In this document: positions 42,222 through 54,808 of the stretch, piece after piece
Layout: each line of letters opens with the position of its first letter
How positions within the stretch are numbered: the stretch's first letter is position 1
Assembly (NCBI GenBank): GCA_009731375.1
Contig: BJOX01000216.1
Location: forward strand, 181,719-245,718
DNA: 64,000 nt
Origin: Paulinella micropora
Lineage: Eukaryota; Cercozoa; Imbricatea; Euglyphida
Direction of reading: 5' to 3'
Position numbers and translations under genes: made by a program
The notes under the pieces: generated by a model
Databases searched by the model: none
Told to the model about the DNA's origin: nothing
The model's input: only the letters and a program-made list of their open reading frames with translations

Positions 42222-43724
42222 TTGTTAGGCGCAGTGAACTGGATATCAATTATTGGCCGCTCCAATGGCAGGCCCAACTGGCAACCAAAACAGAATTCTG
42301 TCAATACTACGGCAACTTTTTTTGTTTAAAGCTTTGAAAACCTTCTTCAGCACATCGGAGAAGTACTCAATCAGAAGGGGCCCCGTGAAAGGCAGAGTCG
42401 TGGGCAGGTTGCCTGAGTACATAACTTGTGCAGGGATTTCGACTTGCAGGGAGAACCGATGTAAATGCGGCGTGCGCCTCTAGTAAGCTGCCTGTTAGCG
42501 GCGTGCAGCTGCTTCTGCTGCATGCGCTGCATCATCGCTTGTACCTACGTAAGCAACCATAGAAATTGCCAAGCTTGTGCGCTGGTTTTGTTGTCGGCTA
42601 TGACCTGCGCCATGGCGTTGGCGCCTTCTTGGCTGGCTTCACTGATCACAGGCGTCGGCTCTACAAGGCAGCACCCGGGAATAAAACATAGTACTCATGC
42701 AAGTGCGCAGGTGGACCCTCTTTCTTCTCCTCAGCTGGAGGTTGAGCTGCTGCTGTTGTCTTTGCCTCAGGTTCAGAGTCCGAGCTTGAGTCTGGATAAA
42801 GGAGAAAACATCGACGTTCGGAAACCATAAAAAGCTTTAGCGTGTAGACCAGAGGAAGAAGAACGACTCCGACTCCGTCTGTGCCGTCTGTCTCGCCTGC
42901 CGCGACTCCTGCTCCTGCTCCTGCGCCAGTCGCGAAAGCGAGCCCCGTGACGAGACCCTGACCGTACCATCAATTTTTCAATGCTGAACAAACAAAATAT
43001 TACCTCCGTGGTAGCGAACTCCTCTTCTATGTCTGTCCCTGTCCCTATCTCGACCGGTGTCTCTGTCTCGGTGATAGCGGTCCCTGTCCCTGTCACGATC
43101 GCGGCCGCGGCTCGCGCTCTTGCTTCTGCTGCGTTTCTTTCGTTTGCTCTTGCTTCTGCTGCGTTTCTTCTTTTTCGAACTTTTAGTGTCGCCATCCTCG
43201 CCCTTACCGTCATCTTGATTTGCCTCTCTCTCGGCATCACTATCCTGCTTGTCCGTCGTTGGCCGCTCATCTGCGCCGCTCTCGTCCGCCATAGCAGTAT
43301 TGTCTCTATTATTTTCTTCCTCTGTTCCTTTCTCTGCATCGCGCTTCCTCTTCTCTCTGTCACGATCCCGATCTCTGTCTTTATCTCGGTCACGATCCCG
43401 ATCTCTGTCTTTATCTCTTGTTCTCTCTTTGTGCTTGTCTTTCTTCTGTTTAGGTTCCTTATCCCTGTCCCTTGCTCTATCTCTGTCCCGATCGCGACCG
43501 CGTTCACGGTCCCTACCCTTGTCTCGGTCTCTGTCACGATCCCTTTTCCGTCTTTCTCTATCTCGGTCTCGTGATGAAGTAGCTTGATCGTCTTCCTCCT
43601 TGGTCCCTTCGTCCTCTTCTTGGCTCCCTTCAGTCTCGTTTTTTTTGTGAGCCAGGCCATTAGCTTCGGGGCCGCGCTCTGGCTCTGACTCATGATGCTG
43701 CTCGGCGCGAGTGGATCTGTGCAC
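42222..43724 (-). CDS. U2AF large subunit, N-terminal half: RS domain and start of RRM1
   Basis: Exons: about 43724-43004, 42957-42850, 42791-42717, 42660-42605, 42544-42457, 42412-42342, 42277-42222, all in phase, with introns of 44-64 nt. The first two encode Arg-Asp and Arg-Ser repeats (RDRDRDRDRY, RRSRSRSRGRR), an RS domain. Then come an acidic linker, EPTPVISEASQ, and MMQRMQQKQLHAANRQLTRG leading into ARRIYIGNLP, the RNP2 start of RRM1 (ARRLYVGNIP in U2AF65), and PIIDIQFTAPN. The translation start is not fixed: the RS frame has no ATG before the TGA near 43750, so a first exon may lie in or beyond the GA arrays to the right. Confidence 0.75.
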
Positions 43725-43853
43725 CGCGTAGCAGGTAGCGCGACATCATCAAATAAAAATAACGCAAGGGAAACTGGGAGGAGGAGCAGGAGGAGGAGGA
43801 GGGTAGAGAGAGAGAGAGAGAAAGCAGAGAAAAAAAGAGGGGGGGGGGGGCAG

Positions 43854-43980
43854 NNNNNNNNNNNNNNNNNNNNNNNNNNNNNNNNNNNNNNNNNNNNNNN
43901 NNNNNNNNNNNNNNNNNNNNNNNNNNNNNNNNNNNNNNNNNNNNNNNNNNNNNNNNNNNNNNNNNNNNNNNNNNNNNNNN
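43854..43980. other. Assembly gap, 127 N
   Basis: Flanked on both sides by a G-run followed by CAG, so again a probable unmerged overlap. Confidence 0.9.
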
Positions 43981-44324
43981 GGGGGGGGGGCAGAGGGAGG
44001 GGAAGCAAAGAAGAACAAAGGAAGAAGAAAAACAAAAGAAGGGGAGAAAGAAAGGAGAAAGAGGAAACTCGAGCAAGAAGTAAGCAGCAAGAAGGAGGGA
44101 GGAAAGGGGACGGAGGTGGAGGAAGAAAGGAAAACAAAAGAGTAAAGAGGAAGGGACGGAGGAAAAAGAAAGAGAAGAAAAGGAAAGAACAGAGGAAAGA
44201 GGTAGAGAAAGAGCAAGAGCATGCGAAAGAGAGAAATGAAAGAAAATGAGAAAATCGAAAAGAAAGCGAGAAGAGAGCGCATGCGCGAGCGAGAGAGCGA
44301 GAGAGAGCGAGAGAGAGCGCGCGC

Positions 44325-44384
<60 letters not shown>

Positions 44385-44395
44385 GAGACAGAGAC

Positions 44396-44448
<53 letters not shown>

Positions 44449-44585
44449 ACAAGAAAGAGATGAGAGAGAGTGAGAGAGAGAGAGAGAGAGAGAACACAAG
44501 AGAGAGATGAGAGAGAGAGAGAGAGGGAGAGGAGAAACGAGTGGAGAGAGGAGAGGAGGAGAGAGGAGAGGAACTAGAGGACAGG

Positions 44586-44621
<36 letters not shown>

Positions 44622-44739
44622 TGTGTGTGTATGTGTGCGTATGTGTGCGTATGTGTGTTGTGTGTGTGTTGTGTGTTGTGTGTTGTGTGTGTGTGTGTGT
44701 GTGTGTAGAGAAGAGATGAGAGAACGAAAGAATAGAGAG

Positions 44740-44817
<78 letters not shown>

Positions 44818-44818
44818 G

Positions 44819-44828
44819 NNNNNNNNNN
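44819..44828. other. Assembly gap, 10 N
   Basis: Ten Ns within the (GA)n array. Confidence 0.95.
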
Positions 44829-44855
44829 GGAGAGGAACGAGAAGAAAAGAAAGAA

Positions 44856-44899
<44 letters not shown>

Positions 44900-44913
44900 C
44901 GTGAATGAGAGAG

Positions 44914-44945
<32 letters not shown>

Positions 44946-45049
44946 ACAGAGAGAGAGAGACACACACACAGAGAGAGAGAGAGTGAGAGTGAGAGAGTGA
45001 GAGTGAGAGTGAGAGTGAGTGAGAAAGAGAGAGTGAGAGAGAGAGAGAG

Positions 45050-45091
<42 letters not shown>

Positions 45092-45194
45092 GAGAGAGAG
45101 AGAGTGTGAGAGAGTGAGAGTGAGAGTGAGAATGAGAGTGAGAGTGAGAACGAGAGAGAGAGAGAGATTGAGAGAGAGATTGAGAGAGAGAGAT

Positions 45195-45238
<44 letters not shown>

Positions 45239-45344
45239 CAGATAGATAGATAGATAGATAGATGGATGGATGGATGGATGGATAGATAGATAGATAGATA
45301 GATAGATAGACAGATAGATAGATAGATGGATAGATAGATAGATG

Positions 45345-45383
<39 letters not shown>

Positions 45384-45384
<1 letters not shown>

Positions 45385-45468
45385 TGTTTGGTCTATCAGC
45401 TCTGCATATCCGAAGACATAGGCATCCATTCCACCCCGCCGCAAATCGGCGTCTGGGTAGCGGACTGG

Positions 45469-45475
<7 letters not shown>
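45384..45475 (-). repeat. 90-bp hairpin repeat inside a GATA array, copy 1
   Basis: On the minus strand it reads CCCAGTCCGCTACCCAGACG..., a hairpin CGCCG-ATTTG-CGGCG, then GGGGTGGAATGGATGCC and GTCTTCGGATATGCAGAGCT. It matches 58101-58190 on the plus strand, which is flanked by similar short repeats. Confidence 0.8.
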
Positions 45476-45534
<59 letters not shown>

Positions 45535-45756
45535 AGATAGATAGATAGACAGATAGATAGATAGATAGATAGGTAGGTAGGTAGGTAGGTAGGTAGGTAG
45601 ACGTAGGTAGGCAAGTAGGTAGGTAGGTAGGTAGGTAGGTAGGTAGGTAGGTTGGTAGGTAGGTAGGTAGGTAGGTAGGTAGGTAGGTAGGTAGATAGAT
45701 AAATAAATAAATAGATAGATAGATAGATAGATAGGTAGGTAGGTAGGTAGGTAGGC

Positions 45757-45812
<56 letters not shown>

Positions 45813-45982
45813 GTACATATATAAATGTATATTATATACATATAGATATATATATAGAGAGAGTAAGAGTGATATAGATAGATAGATAGATAGATGTACA
45901 TATATAAATGTATATTATATATATATCTATATATATATAGAGAGTGAGAGAGTAAGAGTGATAGTGAGTGTGTGAGTGTGTA

Positions 45983-46031
<49 letters not shown>

Positions 46032-46037
46032 GAGAGA

Positions 46038-46078
<41 letters not shown>

Positions 46079-46151
46079 TGAGTGTGAGTGAGAGTGAGAG
46101 TGAGAGTGAGTGAGTGAGAGAGCGCGAGTGAGTGAGAGAGCGCGAGTGAGT

Positions 46152-46232
<81 letters not shown>

Positions 46233-46848
46233 NNNNNNNNNNNNNNNNNNNNNNNNNNNNNNNNNNNNNNNNNNNNNNNNNNNNNNNNNNNNNNNNNNNN
46301 NNNNNNNNNNNNNNNNNNNNNNNNNNNNNNNNNNNNNNNNNNNNNNNNNNNNNNNNNNNNNNNNNNNNNNNNNNNNNNNNNNNNNNNNNNNNNNNNNNNN
46401 NNNNNNNNNNNNNNNNNNNNNNNNNNNNNNNNNNNNNNNNNNNNNNNNNNNNNNNNNNNNNNNNNNNNNNNNNNNNNNNNNNNNNNNNNNNNNNNNNNNN
46501 NNNNNNNNNNNNNNNNNNNNNNNNNNNNNNNNNNNNNNNNNNNNNNNNNNNNNNNNNNNNNNNNNNNNNNNNNNNNNNNNNNNNNNNNNNNNNNNNNNNN
46601 NNNNNNNNNNNNNNNNNNNNNNNNNNNNNNNNNNNNNNNNNNNNNNNNNNNNNNNNNNNNNNNNNNNNNNNNNNNNNNNNNNNNNNNNNNNNNNNNNNNN
46701 NNNNNNNNNNNNNNNNNNNNNNNNNNNNNNNNNNNNNNNNNNNNNNNNNNNNNNNNNNNNNNNNNNNNNNNNNNNNNNNNNNNNNNNNNNNNNNNNNNNN
46801 NNNNNNNNNNNNNNNNNNNNNNNNNNNNNNNNNNNNNNNNNNNNNNNN
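46233..46848. other. Assembly gap, 616 N
   Basis: Length may be an estimate; left flank is (GA)n. Confidence 0.95.
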
Positions 46849-47073
46849 GGTATGCGGATGGGTGCATGAACAATAAATGAACCAAGGATAACTGAGCAGT
46901 GAGACTCTACAGGAGTAGGGAGAATGTTGATTGATTCACGAATCATGTTTGCCCTGGGCTGAGAGGAACCTGATGATGGAGAAGAAGAGAGGGAGGAAAA
47001 GGAAGAAAAGAGAGGGATAAAAAGATTTGAACAGATTTACAATCAGGAGTTTGCTTAAGCTTGTTCGCAGTAC

Positions 47074-47284
47074 CTCTCTTCGCTGTCGCTAGGCATAAGG
47101 AAATTTGGAATCTGACGATGTGGGAAGCAAAATGCCGCCACTCTGTTTCTCCCAGCGTCCGCAACTCCCGGTGTGTTTTGCCACAAAAGTCAAAACTATT
47201 GCCCTGTGCTGCGCGAGTTCCTTCATACCAGCGAGCAGGACAGTTTTCGGACAGACAATCCTCCTCTTTTGTGCGGTCGAACAT
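47074..47284 (-). CDS. Exon with a Cys/His zinc-binding motif
   Basis: The minus-strand frame reads CLSENCPARWYEG, then SFDFCGKTHRELR, a C-x4-C...C-x3-H pattern like the small zinc motif (C..xxC...FC..H) found next to WWE or RING domains in some protist and fungal proteins. It ends at a possible donor, GAGAG|GTACTG, at 47074. The acceptor on the right is uncertain. Function unknown; the opposite strand also has an open frame, so the call is tentative. Confidence 0.35.
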
Positions 47285-47289
47285 GGAGT

Positions 47290-47557
47290 ACTACCGAAAG
47301 TTTTATCGGTTTGATCCTCATAACTAGTCTCATAAATACATTAAATATTATTACATGCATAAATTGATTATTGTGCTACACTTTTTATACGACTGCAAAC
47401 ATGCATACTTTAGTGCATTCATTCTTACCATACAACATGCACTGCATCTATGACACTTATATTACACTGGAATATTTACAGGCTTGAACTTGCTTATATA
47501 TACATATAATCGTAACTTGAACATGCAGTATGTGTGTCTGTGTGTATATACATAATG
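47290..47557. other. A+T-rich flank
   Basis: No feature recognised. Confidence 0.4.
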
Positions 47558-47988
47558 TATGGTATGTATGTATGTATGTCATATGTATGTTTAAAGATGG
47601 AGAGACTCACATAGATGTATGTATGTATGTATGTATGTATGTATGTATGTATAGTTCTATGTATGTATGTATGTGTAAGTCTTGTGTATGTATGTATGTG
47701 TATGTATGTATGTACATATGTATGTTCATATGTGCATATGTATGTACATATGTACACATATGTATGTATGTATGTATTATATGTATGTGCATATGTATGT
47801 ATGTATGTATGTATGCATGCATGTATGTATGTATGTATGTATGTATGTATGTATGCATGTATGTATGTATGTATGCATGTATGTATGTATGTACATACAT
47901 TATGTATGTATGTACATATGTAACATACATATGTATGTACATATGTATGTATGTATGTATGTATGTACGTACGTACGTATGTATGTAC

Positions 47989-48044
<56 letters not shown>

Positions 48045-49740
48045 CATACATACATACATACATACATACACACATACATATGTACATACATACATTATAT
48101 ATATATGTAAAAACATATATATATATATATATGTATATACGTACATACATACATACGTACAGACATACATACATACATACAGACATACATACATACACAC
48201 ATACATACATACATACATACAAACAAACATACATACATGCATACATACATACATGCATACATACATACATACATACACACATACATACATACATACATAC
48301 ATGCATACATACATACAGACATATGTATGTATGTATGTATGTATGTTTGTATGTATGTATGTATGCATGTATGTATGCATGTATGTATGCATGTATGTAT
48401 GTATGTATGTATGCATGTGCATGCATACATACATACATACATACATACGTACACATGTATGTATGTATGTATGTATGTATGTATGTATGTATGTATGTAT
48501 GTATGTATGTATGTATGCATGCATGTATGCATGTATGTATGCATGTATGTATGTATGTATGTATGCATGAGCATGCATGCATGCAAGCATGCATGCATGT
48601 ATGTATGTATGTATTTATTTATGTATGTATGTATGTATGTATGTATGTATGTATGTATGTATGTATATGTATGTATATGTATGTATATATGTATGTAAGT
48701 ATGTAAGTATGTAAGTATGTAAGTATGTAAGTATGGAAGTGTGGAAGTGTGGAAGTATGGAAGTATGTATGTATGTATGTATGTATGCATGTATGTATTT
48801 GTATTTATGTATTTATGTATGTATGTGTGCATGTATGTATGTGTGCATGTAATGTATGTATGTAATGTATTTATGTAATGTATGTATGTATGTATGTATG
48901 TATGTATGTATGTACATGCATACATGCATGTATGTATGTATGTATGTGTATGTATGTATGTATGTATGTATGTATGTATGAATGTATGTATGTATGTATG
49001 TATGTATGCATACATACATGCACACATACAACGCATGCATAGCATGCATGCATGCAATTAGCATGCATGCAATAGCATGCATGCATGGCATGCACGCAAT
49101 CGCATGCATACATGCATGATGCATGTATGTATGTATGTATGTATGTATGTATGTATATATGTATGTATGTATGTATGTAGTATGTATGTATGTAGTATGT
49201 ATGCACGAATGCACGTATGTATGTATGTATGTGTGTATGTATGTATGTAATGTAATGTAATGTAATGTAAGAAAATGTAATATAATGTAATCTAATGCAT
49301 GTATGTATGTGTGTGTGTATGTATGTATGTATGTATGCATGTATGTATGTTATGTATGTATGTTATGTATGTATGTATGTATGTATGTATGTTTTAAGAG
49401 GTATGTACGTATGTATATGTGTAATAATGATGTAATGTAATGTAATGTAATGAAATGTAATGTAATGTAAGGTATAATGTAATGTTATGTTATGTTCTAT
49501 GTATGCACGCATGCACGTATGTATGTTTTAAGATGTATGTATGTATCTATGTATTCATTATGTAATGTAATGTAATGTAATGTAATGTATTGTAATTTAA
49601 TGTAATGCAATATAATGTTGTATTAACATACATACCTACCTACCTACCTACATACATACATACATACCTACCTACCTACCCACATACATACATACATACA
49701 TACATACATACATTCATACATACATACATACATACAATAC
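47558..49740. repeat. (ACAT)n/(ATGT)n microsatellite block
   Basis: Long tetranucleotide arrays that switch orientation repeatedly, with TGTAA pentamers near 49245-49610 and CCTA/CATA at 49628-49740. Open frames here are artefacts of the 4-nt period. Confidence 0.95.
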
Positions 49741-50021
49741 ATACTTGCTACAATCCAAACCATAATATACTAGTAGTGTGTAACAGATAAGAAAAAGCAT
49801 AACGCAATCATTTTCATAATGGTATTTATTTACCCTCTGTGTACACCATACTCACACTTGTGGAATGTTCATGTATAATTTTTGGTGTATATATATGCAT
49901 TTGTGTACGTACGTATGTTTTACATACACAACGCGTGTGAAGGCCGAAAAGATAGCTAACATGACTTGAAACACCTTATTCAATAGTGGTCACCTGCATG
50001 GTGTTTCAAAATTCTTTTCAG

Positions 50022-50163
50022 GTGTCCAGACGAGAAATGCAAGTGGGAACTCTGCTCAATAAATCAGCCGTCTTGGATAGAAAAGCTCATGGGAGGCGAT
50101 AGGCCATTTGTGTGTCCCTGGTGCAGTCAAGGCCCCATTACTGTTGAGAAAGTGGATCTCTGA
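50022..50163 (+). CDS. Terminal exon of a Cys-rich protein
   Basis: After the acceptor TTCTTTTCAG the frame reads CPDEKCKWELC, then FVCPWCSQGPITVEKVDL and TGA. The C-x4-C-x5-C...C-x2-C spacing suggests zinc binding. Earlier exons would lie beyond the satellite block to the left and are not identified. Confidence 0.35.
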
Positions 50164-50217
50164 GCAAATTTTACCTCTGCTCCTCTTTCGCATGGAGTTT
50201 GTGTTTTATGAACGCTT

Positions 50218-50710
50218 ATCCTCCTCCTCTTCTCCTCTTCTTCCCTCCTCCTCCTCCTTCTCCTCCTCCTCCTCCTCCTCTTTCTTTTTTTTGCTCCAGT
50301 CTTCCTTGGATTCCTTCGTTTTCCTTCTGATTCTTGTTGTTGCTGTTGTTTTCGTTTTTATTGATACTATTCTTCTTCTTCTTCTTCTTCTTCTTCTTCT
50401 TCTTCTTCTCCTCCTCCTCCTCCTCCTCCTCCTCCTTCTTCTTCTTCTTCTCCTCCTCCTCTTTCTTCTTCTTCTTCTTCTTCTTCTTCTTCTTCTTCTT
50501 CTTCTTCTTCTTCTTCTTCTTCTTCTTCTTCTTCTTCTTCTCCTCCTCCTCCTCCTCCTCCTTCTTCTTCTTCTTCTTCTTCTTCTTCTTCTTCTGCTTC
50601 TTCTTCTTCTTCTTCTTCTTCTTCTTCTTTTCTTCTTCTTCTTCTTCTTCTTCTTCTTCTTCTTCTTCTTCTTCTTCTTCTTCTTCTTCTTCCTCCTCCT
50701 CCTCCTCCCC
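50218..50710. repeat. TTC/TCC trinucleotide array
   Basis: Nearly pure CTT/CTC triplets over about 490 bases. Poly-Ser, Leu, Phe, Lys or Glu frames here have no independent support. Confidence 0.95.
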
Positions 50711-51998
50711 CTGGACCTCCTCCTTCACGTCTTGTCCACATGCTCGCTGTGACTAAACATATCAGTCTGGAACTCGAGTGCCAACGCAAACAGATGCAAA
50801 ACAACCTGTTCAAAAGTGCGATGCGAACACCTTCACGAAACTGGTTGAAATTGTTATAGAAAGGAGGGAAACCCAGCAAACCAAGTCTCTACCCAGGGAC
50901 ACCGTAGTATCAACAGGCGACCGAGTGGTACAATTTTCGCTCGCTGCTACGTATACTGAGCATGCAGGTTAACCGCCATGCCTCTACTCGTTGAATTTTG
51001 TTCGATTGAGGACATGGGTTCTTACTTTTCAGTCAAATGGGCTGCATACTTCTTTGAATTTTCAGCTACATACCCATACCGCCTTTGCCAGTTCCTGCTT
51101 TTGACTGACCAAGCCTTTGATGCGATACCCCCCTAGCTCCAGTCCAAGGACAGCGACGTCATCTTTTGCCAACTGTGCAACTTTCCAGGGATAGCAGAAA
51201 CGGAACGCATCACACGAAAGGAACAGAATTGCGGAGACACGAAGTTCTGGATGCAGTGGTAACAGTTGTCGGACAAAACAAGACCCCACAACTTATCTCG
51301 GGGACAAGGAATAGAACTGGCTTCGACTGGCGGAGAGTTTGTACTTTTCAGAGGGATTGTCAGCCCCCGAGAAAACTGCTAAAATGTCGTAATGACAACA
51401 TTTCCTCTACTGAATGAAGTCTTTTTCTGATTTTAGGCCCTTCTCTCCTTCAACTGTCTAACAGTGCTGAGATTAAGGTATTATACTTGTATCGCTGTCA
51501 CTTAGTCTCCTTTTTTGGAGCCTGAAGTCTGGCAATGAATTTGATAGTTTTGTATATGAATTTGATATAATAATAATATTTACATTATACTACACACCTA
51601 AAGCTAACTTACTAAGTTACCGTGTAGTACTAGTTAAAAAATTACATTTGGATGATTATCAAAATGTATTGAGTCACCTTAAATTTCATCACTTTTTTTT
51701 TCATACTCGACTTCCCACTCAGTCATCCCTATAGCGGAGAGTTGAGCACAGGACCACTCACTGCTGATCTCAGGCTGGGAAGGTTTTGATTAGGTGATGA
51801 AATCCATACTTACATGTATTACCAGTATTTAGCCAGTTTTATGTGGCTGCCCAATCAGAATAACAGTGTTTGCTCACGTTTGGGTAGGATACTCTCTCTC
51901 CTACTGACCATTAACTTCGCAACAAACAACCACAACCACAACAACAACAACAACAACAACAAAAAACACAAACAAAAAAAAAAAACAAAAAAAAAAAA

Positions 51999-52033
<35 letters not shown>

Positions 52034-52035
52034 AT
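50711..52035. other. Mixed sequence with a possible minus-strand exon
   Basis: A minus-strand stretch at about 51180-51075 reads VAQLAKDDVAVLGLELGG and continues in frame to LAKAV before a possible GTATGG donor; it looks coding but I recognise no family. The rest shows nothing. An A-rich run with AAC triplets precedes the gap at 52036. Confidence 0.3.
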
Positions 52036-52045
52036 NNNNNNNNNN
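52036..52045. other. Assembly gap, 10 N
   Basis: Ten Ns after a long A-run. Confidence 0.95.
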
Positions 52046-53652
52046 TTTACGTTTTTACCACTTTCTCTTTTACCATTCAACCTTGCTTAATGTGTTTTAA
52101 AAAAAAAATCTCCTCTGAAGTTTTTTGCCTTTTTTTCGTTTTAGTCGGTAGGGTGATAAGTTCTATCTTATCCCGAGTCCCACACTGTTCGCCACCTTTT
52201 CCCTCTCATTCCTTTTCCCTGTCTCACCGTAAGCAAGGTTCTTTTTTCCTCTCTTGTTTCTCGTTTCTTTTATCTTATCTCTCTTTTTTCCTCTCGTTTT
52301 TGATTGTTGTTGCCTTTACTTGTGTTTGCCTTTGTTGTGTTGTGTTCTGTTGGTGGCCGTTCGCCCTGGTTTCCTTTTTTATCCCTGCTGTGTTTGTTTG
52401 GTTTGTTATGTTTGTTGCCTCTCCTTGTTGATTGTGGCTAGTGGAGGCATTTGTTGGTTGTGGGGTGGGACTGTGTGCGGTGCGCTTTGGCTCGACTGGC
52501 CTGAGGTTGCATGTCTGAAGGATTGCCAGGCTTGGGCCTGTCCTTCAGGATTTTGCAGTCGGCATATTCGCGTCGCCTTTGGCCACGTCGAGCCTTACTA
52601 CGCACTGCGCACCCCACCTGCTACGACAGCCTGGGTGCGAGTGTTCTGCACAGGATGCTACAGTTTCCTTACGGGCTGTCTCACTGTCTGACTATCAGTC
52701 TTACTTGCGCCCTGTGTTAGTTGTGTCTGCTCTGTAACCGGAACAGCTACTCTGATAATAGTCGTACCTCAACGGTAGAGGGGCAGACCAAGCATAAGAG
52801 TCAAGTAACGACAAGCCGGACGACACTTAATGCCACTATGTATTGTGCGGGCCGGCCGACAATGACTTTGCCCACTCGGGGGGAAGCCGATGTAAGCGGT
52901 CGACCCCCACGCCGAAGACTGACTCCTCATTTGCAGGCGTACAAGGCTCATAACCCTGAAGAAGTTAAATAGTATTTGCGATATTAGAAGCAGGTTTAAC
53001 GTCTCCCAGGCGTCCCCGGTTGACTAAATAACCAGCTCCAAACGTCCTTTCATAGGAGAATCAATTAACACAGACAAAAGCACGCCAAACGAACGAAACA
53101 GCTAGTGCAGGTCTCTACGTTTAAAATTTCAGGTGTCCATACGTGACATATTGGCATATGCGCCACCACTGCCACCCACAGCAGTAATTACTAGTTTTTC
53201 CACACTATGAACTATAAGTATTATTATTAACTAACGTATTTACCTGTTGTATTAATCCCATCATCCTGACTAACTTGAGGCGCCTCTTCCTATTATTAAT
53301 TTTAGTCTCACAGCGCCTTTTCTTATTAAAGCTGTAGTACTGCTGTTTGTGTGTTGTAGCTATCATTATCTAAGTGCATGGACATAGCGTTACCAATAGG
53401 TAACAGCGCGTTGCCATTTAGTAATTTTGTTACACAAATACGGAAATATTGTGAACAAGAAAAAAAAAACGTTACAAATCGGTAAGTAAAAACGTTGCCA
53501 ATTGGCACCCAAAATTACCAATTGACAATTTCATGCACTTGAACATCATAGGTCATTATATTAATAATAGTGATCTAACACCTTTATAAGTTATTAATAA
53601 CTTCAAGTTTTGGAAAACTACTGTTAACTATTGTATTTTTTCCACACGTTAC
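52046..53652. other. Unassigned stretch
   Basis: T-rich to 52400, then more balanced. Short ORFs at 52254-52691 and 52721-52972 (plus) have no motif or codon pattern that supports them. No RNA gene or repeat recognised. Confidence 0.3.
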
Positions 53653-53911
53653 TGGTTACATTCAAGTGTCAAACTCAGCCATCGAATTTTAATTAACTAC
53701 TAACGTGACTAGATTTCAGATTAGCGGTCAGATTTCGAATTAGTGGTCAGAATTCAAATTAGTTCAATTTAACTGCTATATACGTCCGCAAAATCTGTAT
53801 TATTTTTGCGAAATGTTACCGTTAAATTGAACTAATTTCAATTCTGGCCGCTAATCTGAAATCTGACCCTTAACTAAAATTTGATCGCTGAGTTTGACAC
53901 TTAAATGTACC
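53653..53911. mobile_element. MITE related to family M by its core only
   Basis: About 259 bp with long imperfect terminal inverted repeats (GGTTACATTCAAGTGTCAAA against GGTACATTTAAGTGTCAAAC read from the right end). The central 60 bases (AACTGCTATATACGTCCGC ... GAAATGTTACCGTTAAATT) match the core of family M, while the ends differ. Confidence 0.75.
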
Positions 53912-54037
53912 TAGTAATAAGTGATGGAATTAATATAACCTGTATTTACGCTAGTTTCAGAGATTTTGTGACAGTAACACTAGTAAATATACTAGTCTGC
54001 GGTGCTGATAGTAATACCAATTTGTCCTGCGTGGTTA

Positions 54038-54301
54038 TTGCTGTTGACATTCAAGACAACAAAAAAAATTGATTTTTCTGTTTTGGTTGGAATTTCAGTT
54101 TTGGTTGAAATTTTGATTTTGGGTGAAAATTTGAATTTTTCAAATTAACTGCTATATTCGTCCGCAAAATATCGTAAATTTTCGCGAAATGTTACCGTTA
54201 AATTTGAATTTGTTACAAAAATGAAAAACTGTCACAAAAATGAAAATCTGACACAAAAATGAAAAACTAATTTTTGTTGTTGTCTTGAATGTCAACAGCA
54301 A
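54038..54301. mobile_element. MITE family M, copy 3
   Basis: 264 bp with the same ends as copies 1 and 2, a short deletion after GTTAAATTTGAA, and flanking TA on each side. Confidence 0.85.
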
Positions 54302-54808
54302 TAGCTCTGTTTGGAAGCGACGACTTAGTAGTCCTTACAACGTGAACGCTTTTGGCGCAATTCAGTTCTCTGTTAAAGGGTTCTGTATTCAAGTAACGTT
54401 TGGAGCTGGTAAGTGAGATGACCGGGGACGCCTAGGAGGAATAAACCGGCGGAGAGCACCTCAGGACGGTGCAGTCTACATCTCAAGATTCCAGTATTGA
54501 ACCTCAGTTCATATCCATTATGTATTAATATACTGTGGATATGTATTATACTGTCATAGCCGATTTGCCTGCGGCGTATATATTAATACTCTCTCCAGAC
54601 GAAAATTTTAGTTTCACTTCCTGTATGAAAATCACTTGCTTGGAAACTGATTTCGGCTACAATTTCTCTTACAGCCGTTATGATTGCTGCATCTGATCAC
54701 ATGTGTGAAATACAAACTAAGAACGATACGATTGCGCTGATGTAACACTTGCAATTCCTTCCATTATAATGAAGTCTGCGTCTTACTTGTTAACATTACA
54801 TCACAAAG
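54302..54808. other. Spacer
   Basis: No gene or repeat recognised. Confidence 0.4.

Larger units (their letters stand above)
43785..46232. repeat. GA, GT and GATA/GGTA microsatellite arrays
   Basis: Purine-rich AGAG/GAAA to 45050, broken by GTGTGT (44620-44705); then (GATA)n with GGTA and GGAT variants to 45890, TATA-rich spacers, and (GA)n up to the gap. It contains a 90-bp non-satellite island at 45384-45475. Long ORFs here are repeat artefacts. Confidence 0.95.

Noticed and set aside
42773-44965. Long minus-strand frame crossing GA arrays and N runs
   Set aside because: It is an open frame of Ser-Leu repeats and Ns; only the U2AF exons within it have splice and homology support.
45194-46946. 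Long frames over the 616-N gap and GATA arrays
   Set aside because: Most codons are N or tetranucleotide repeat; no evidence of a gene.
50108-50756. Poly-Leu, poly-Phe and poly-Glu frames
   Set aside because: All come from one TTC/TCC array, unlike the USP tail, which is joined to a recognised domain.
52254-52972. Plus-strand ORFs after the last N gap
   Set aside because: Cys/Leu/Val-rich translation of T/G-rich DNA with no domain and no splice pattern.
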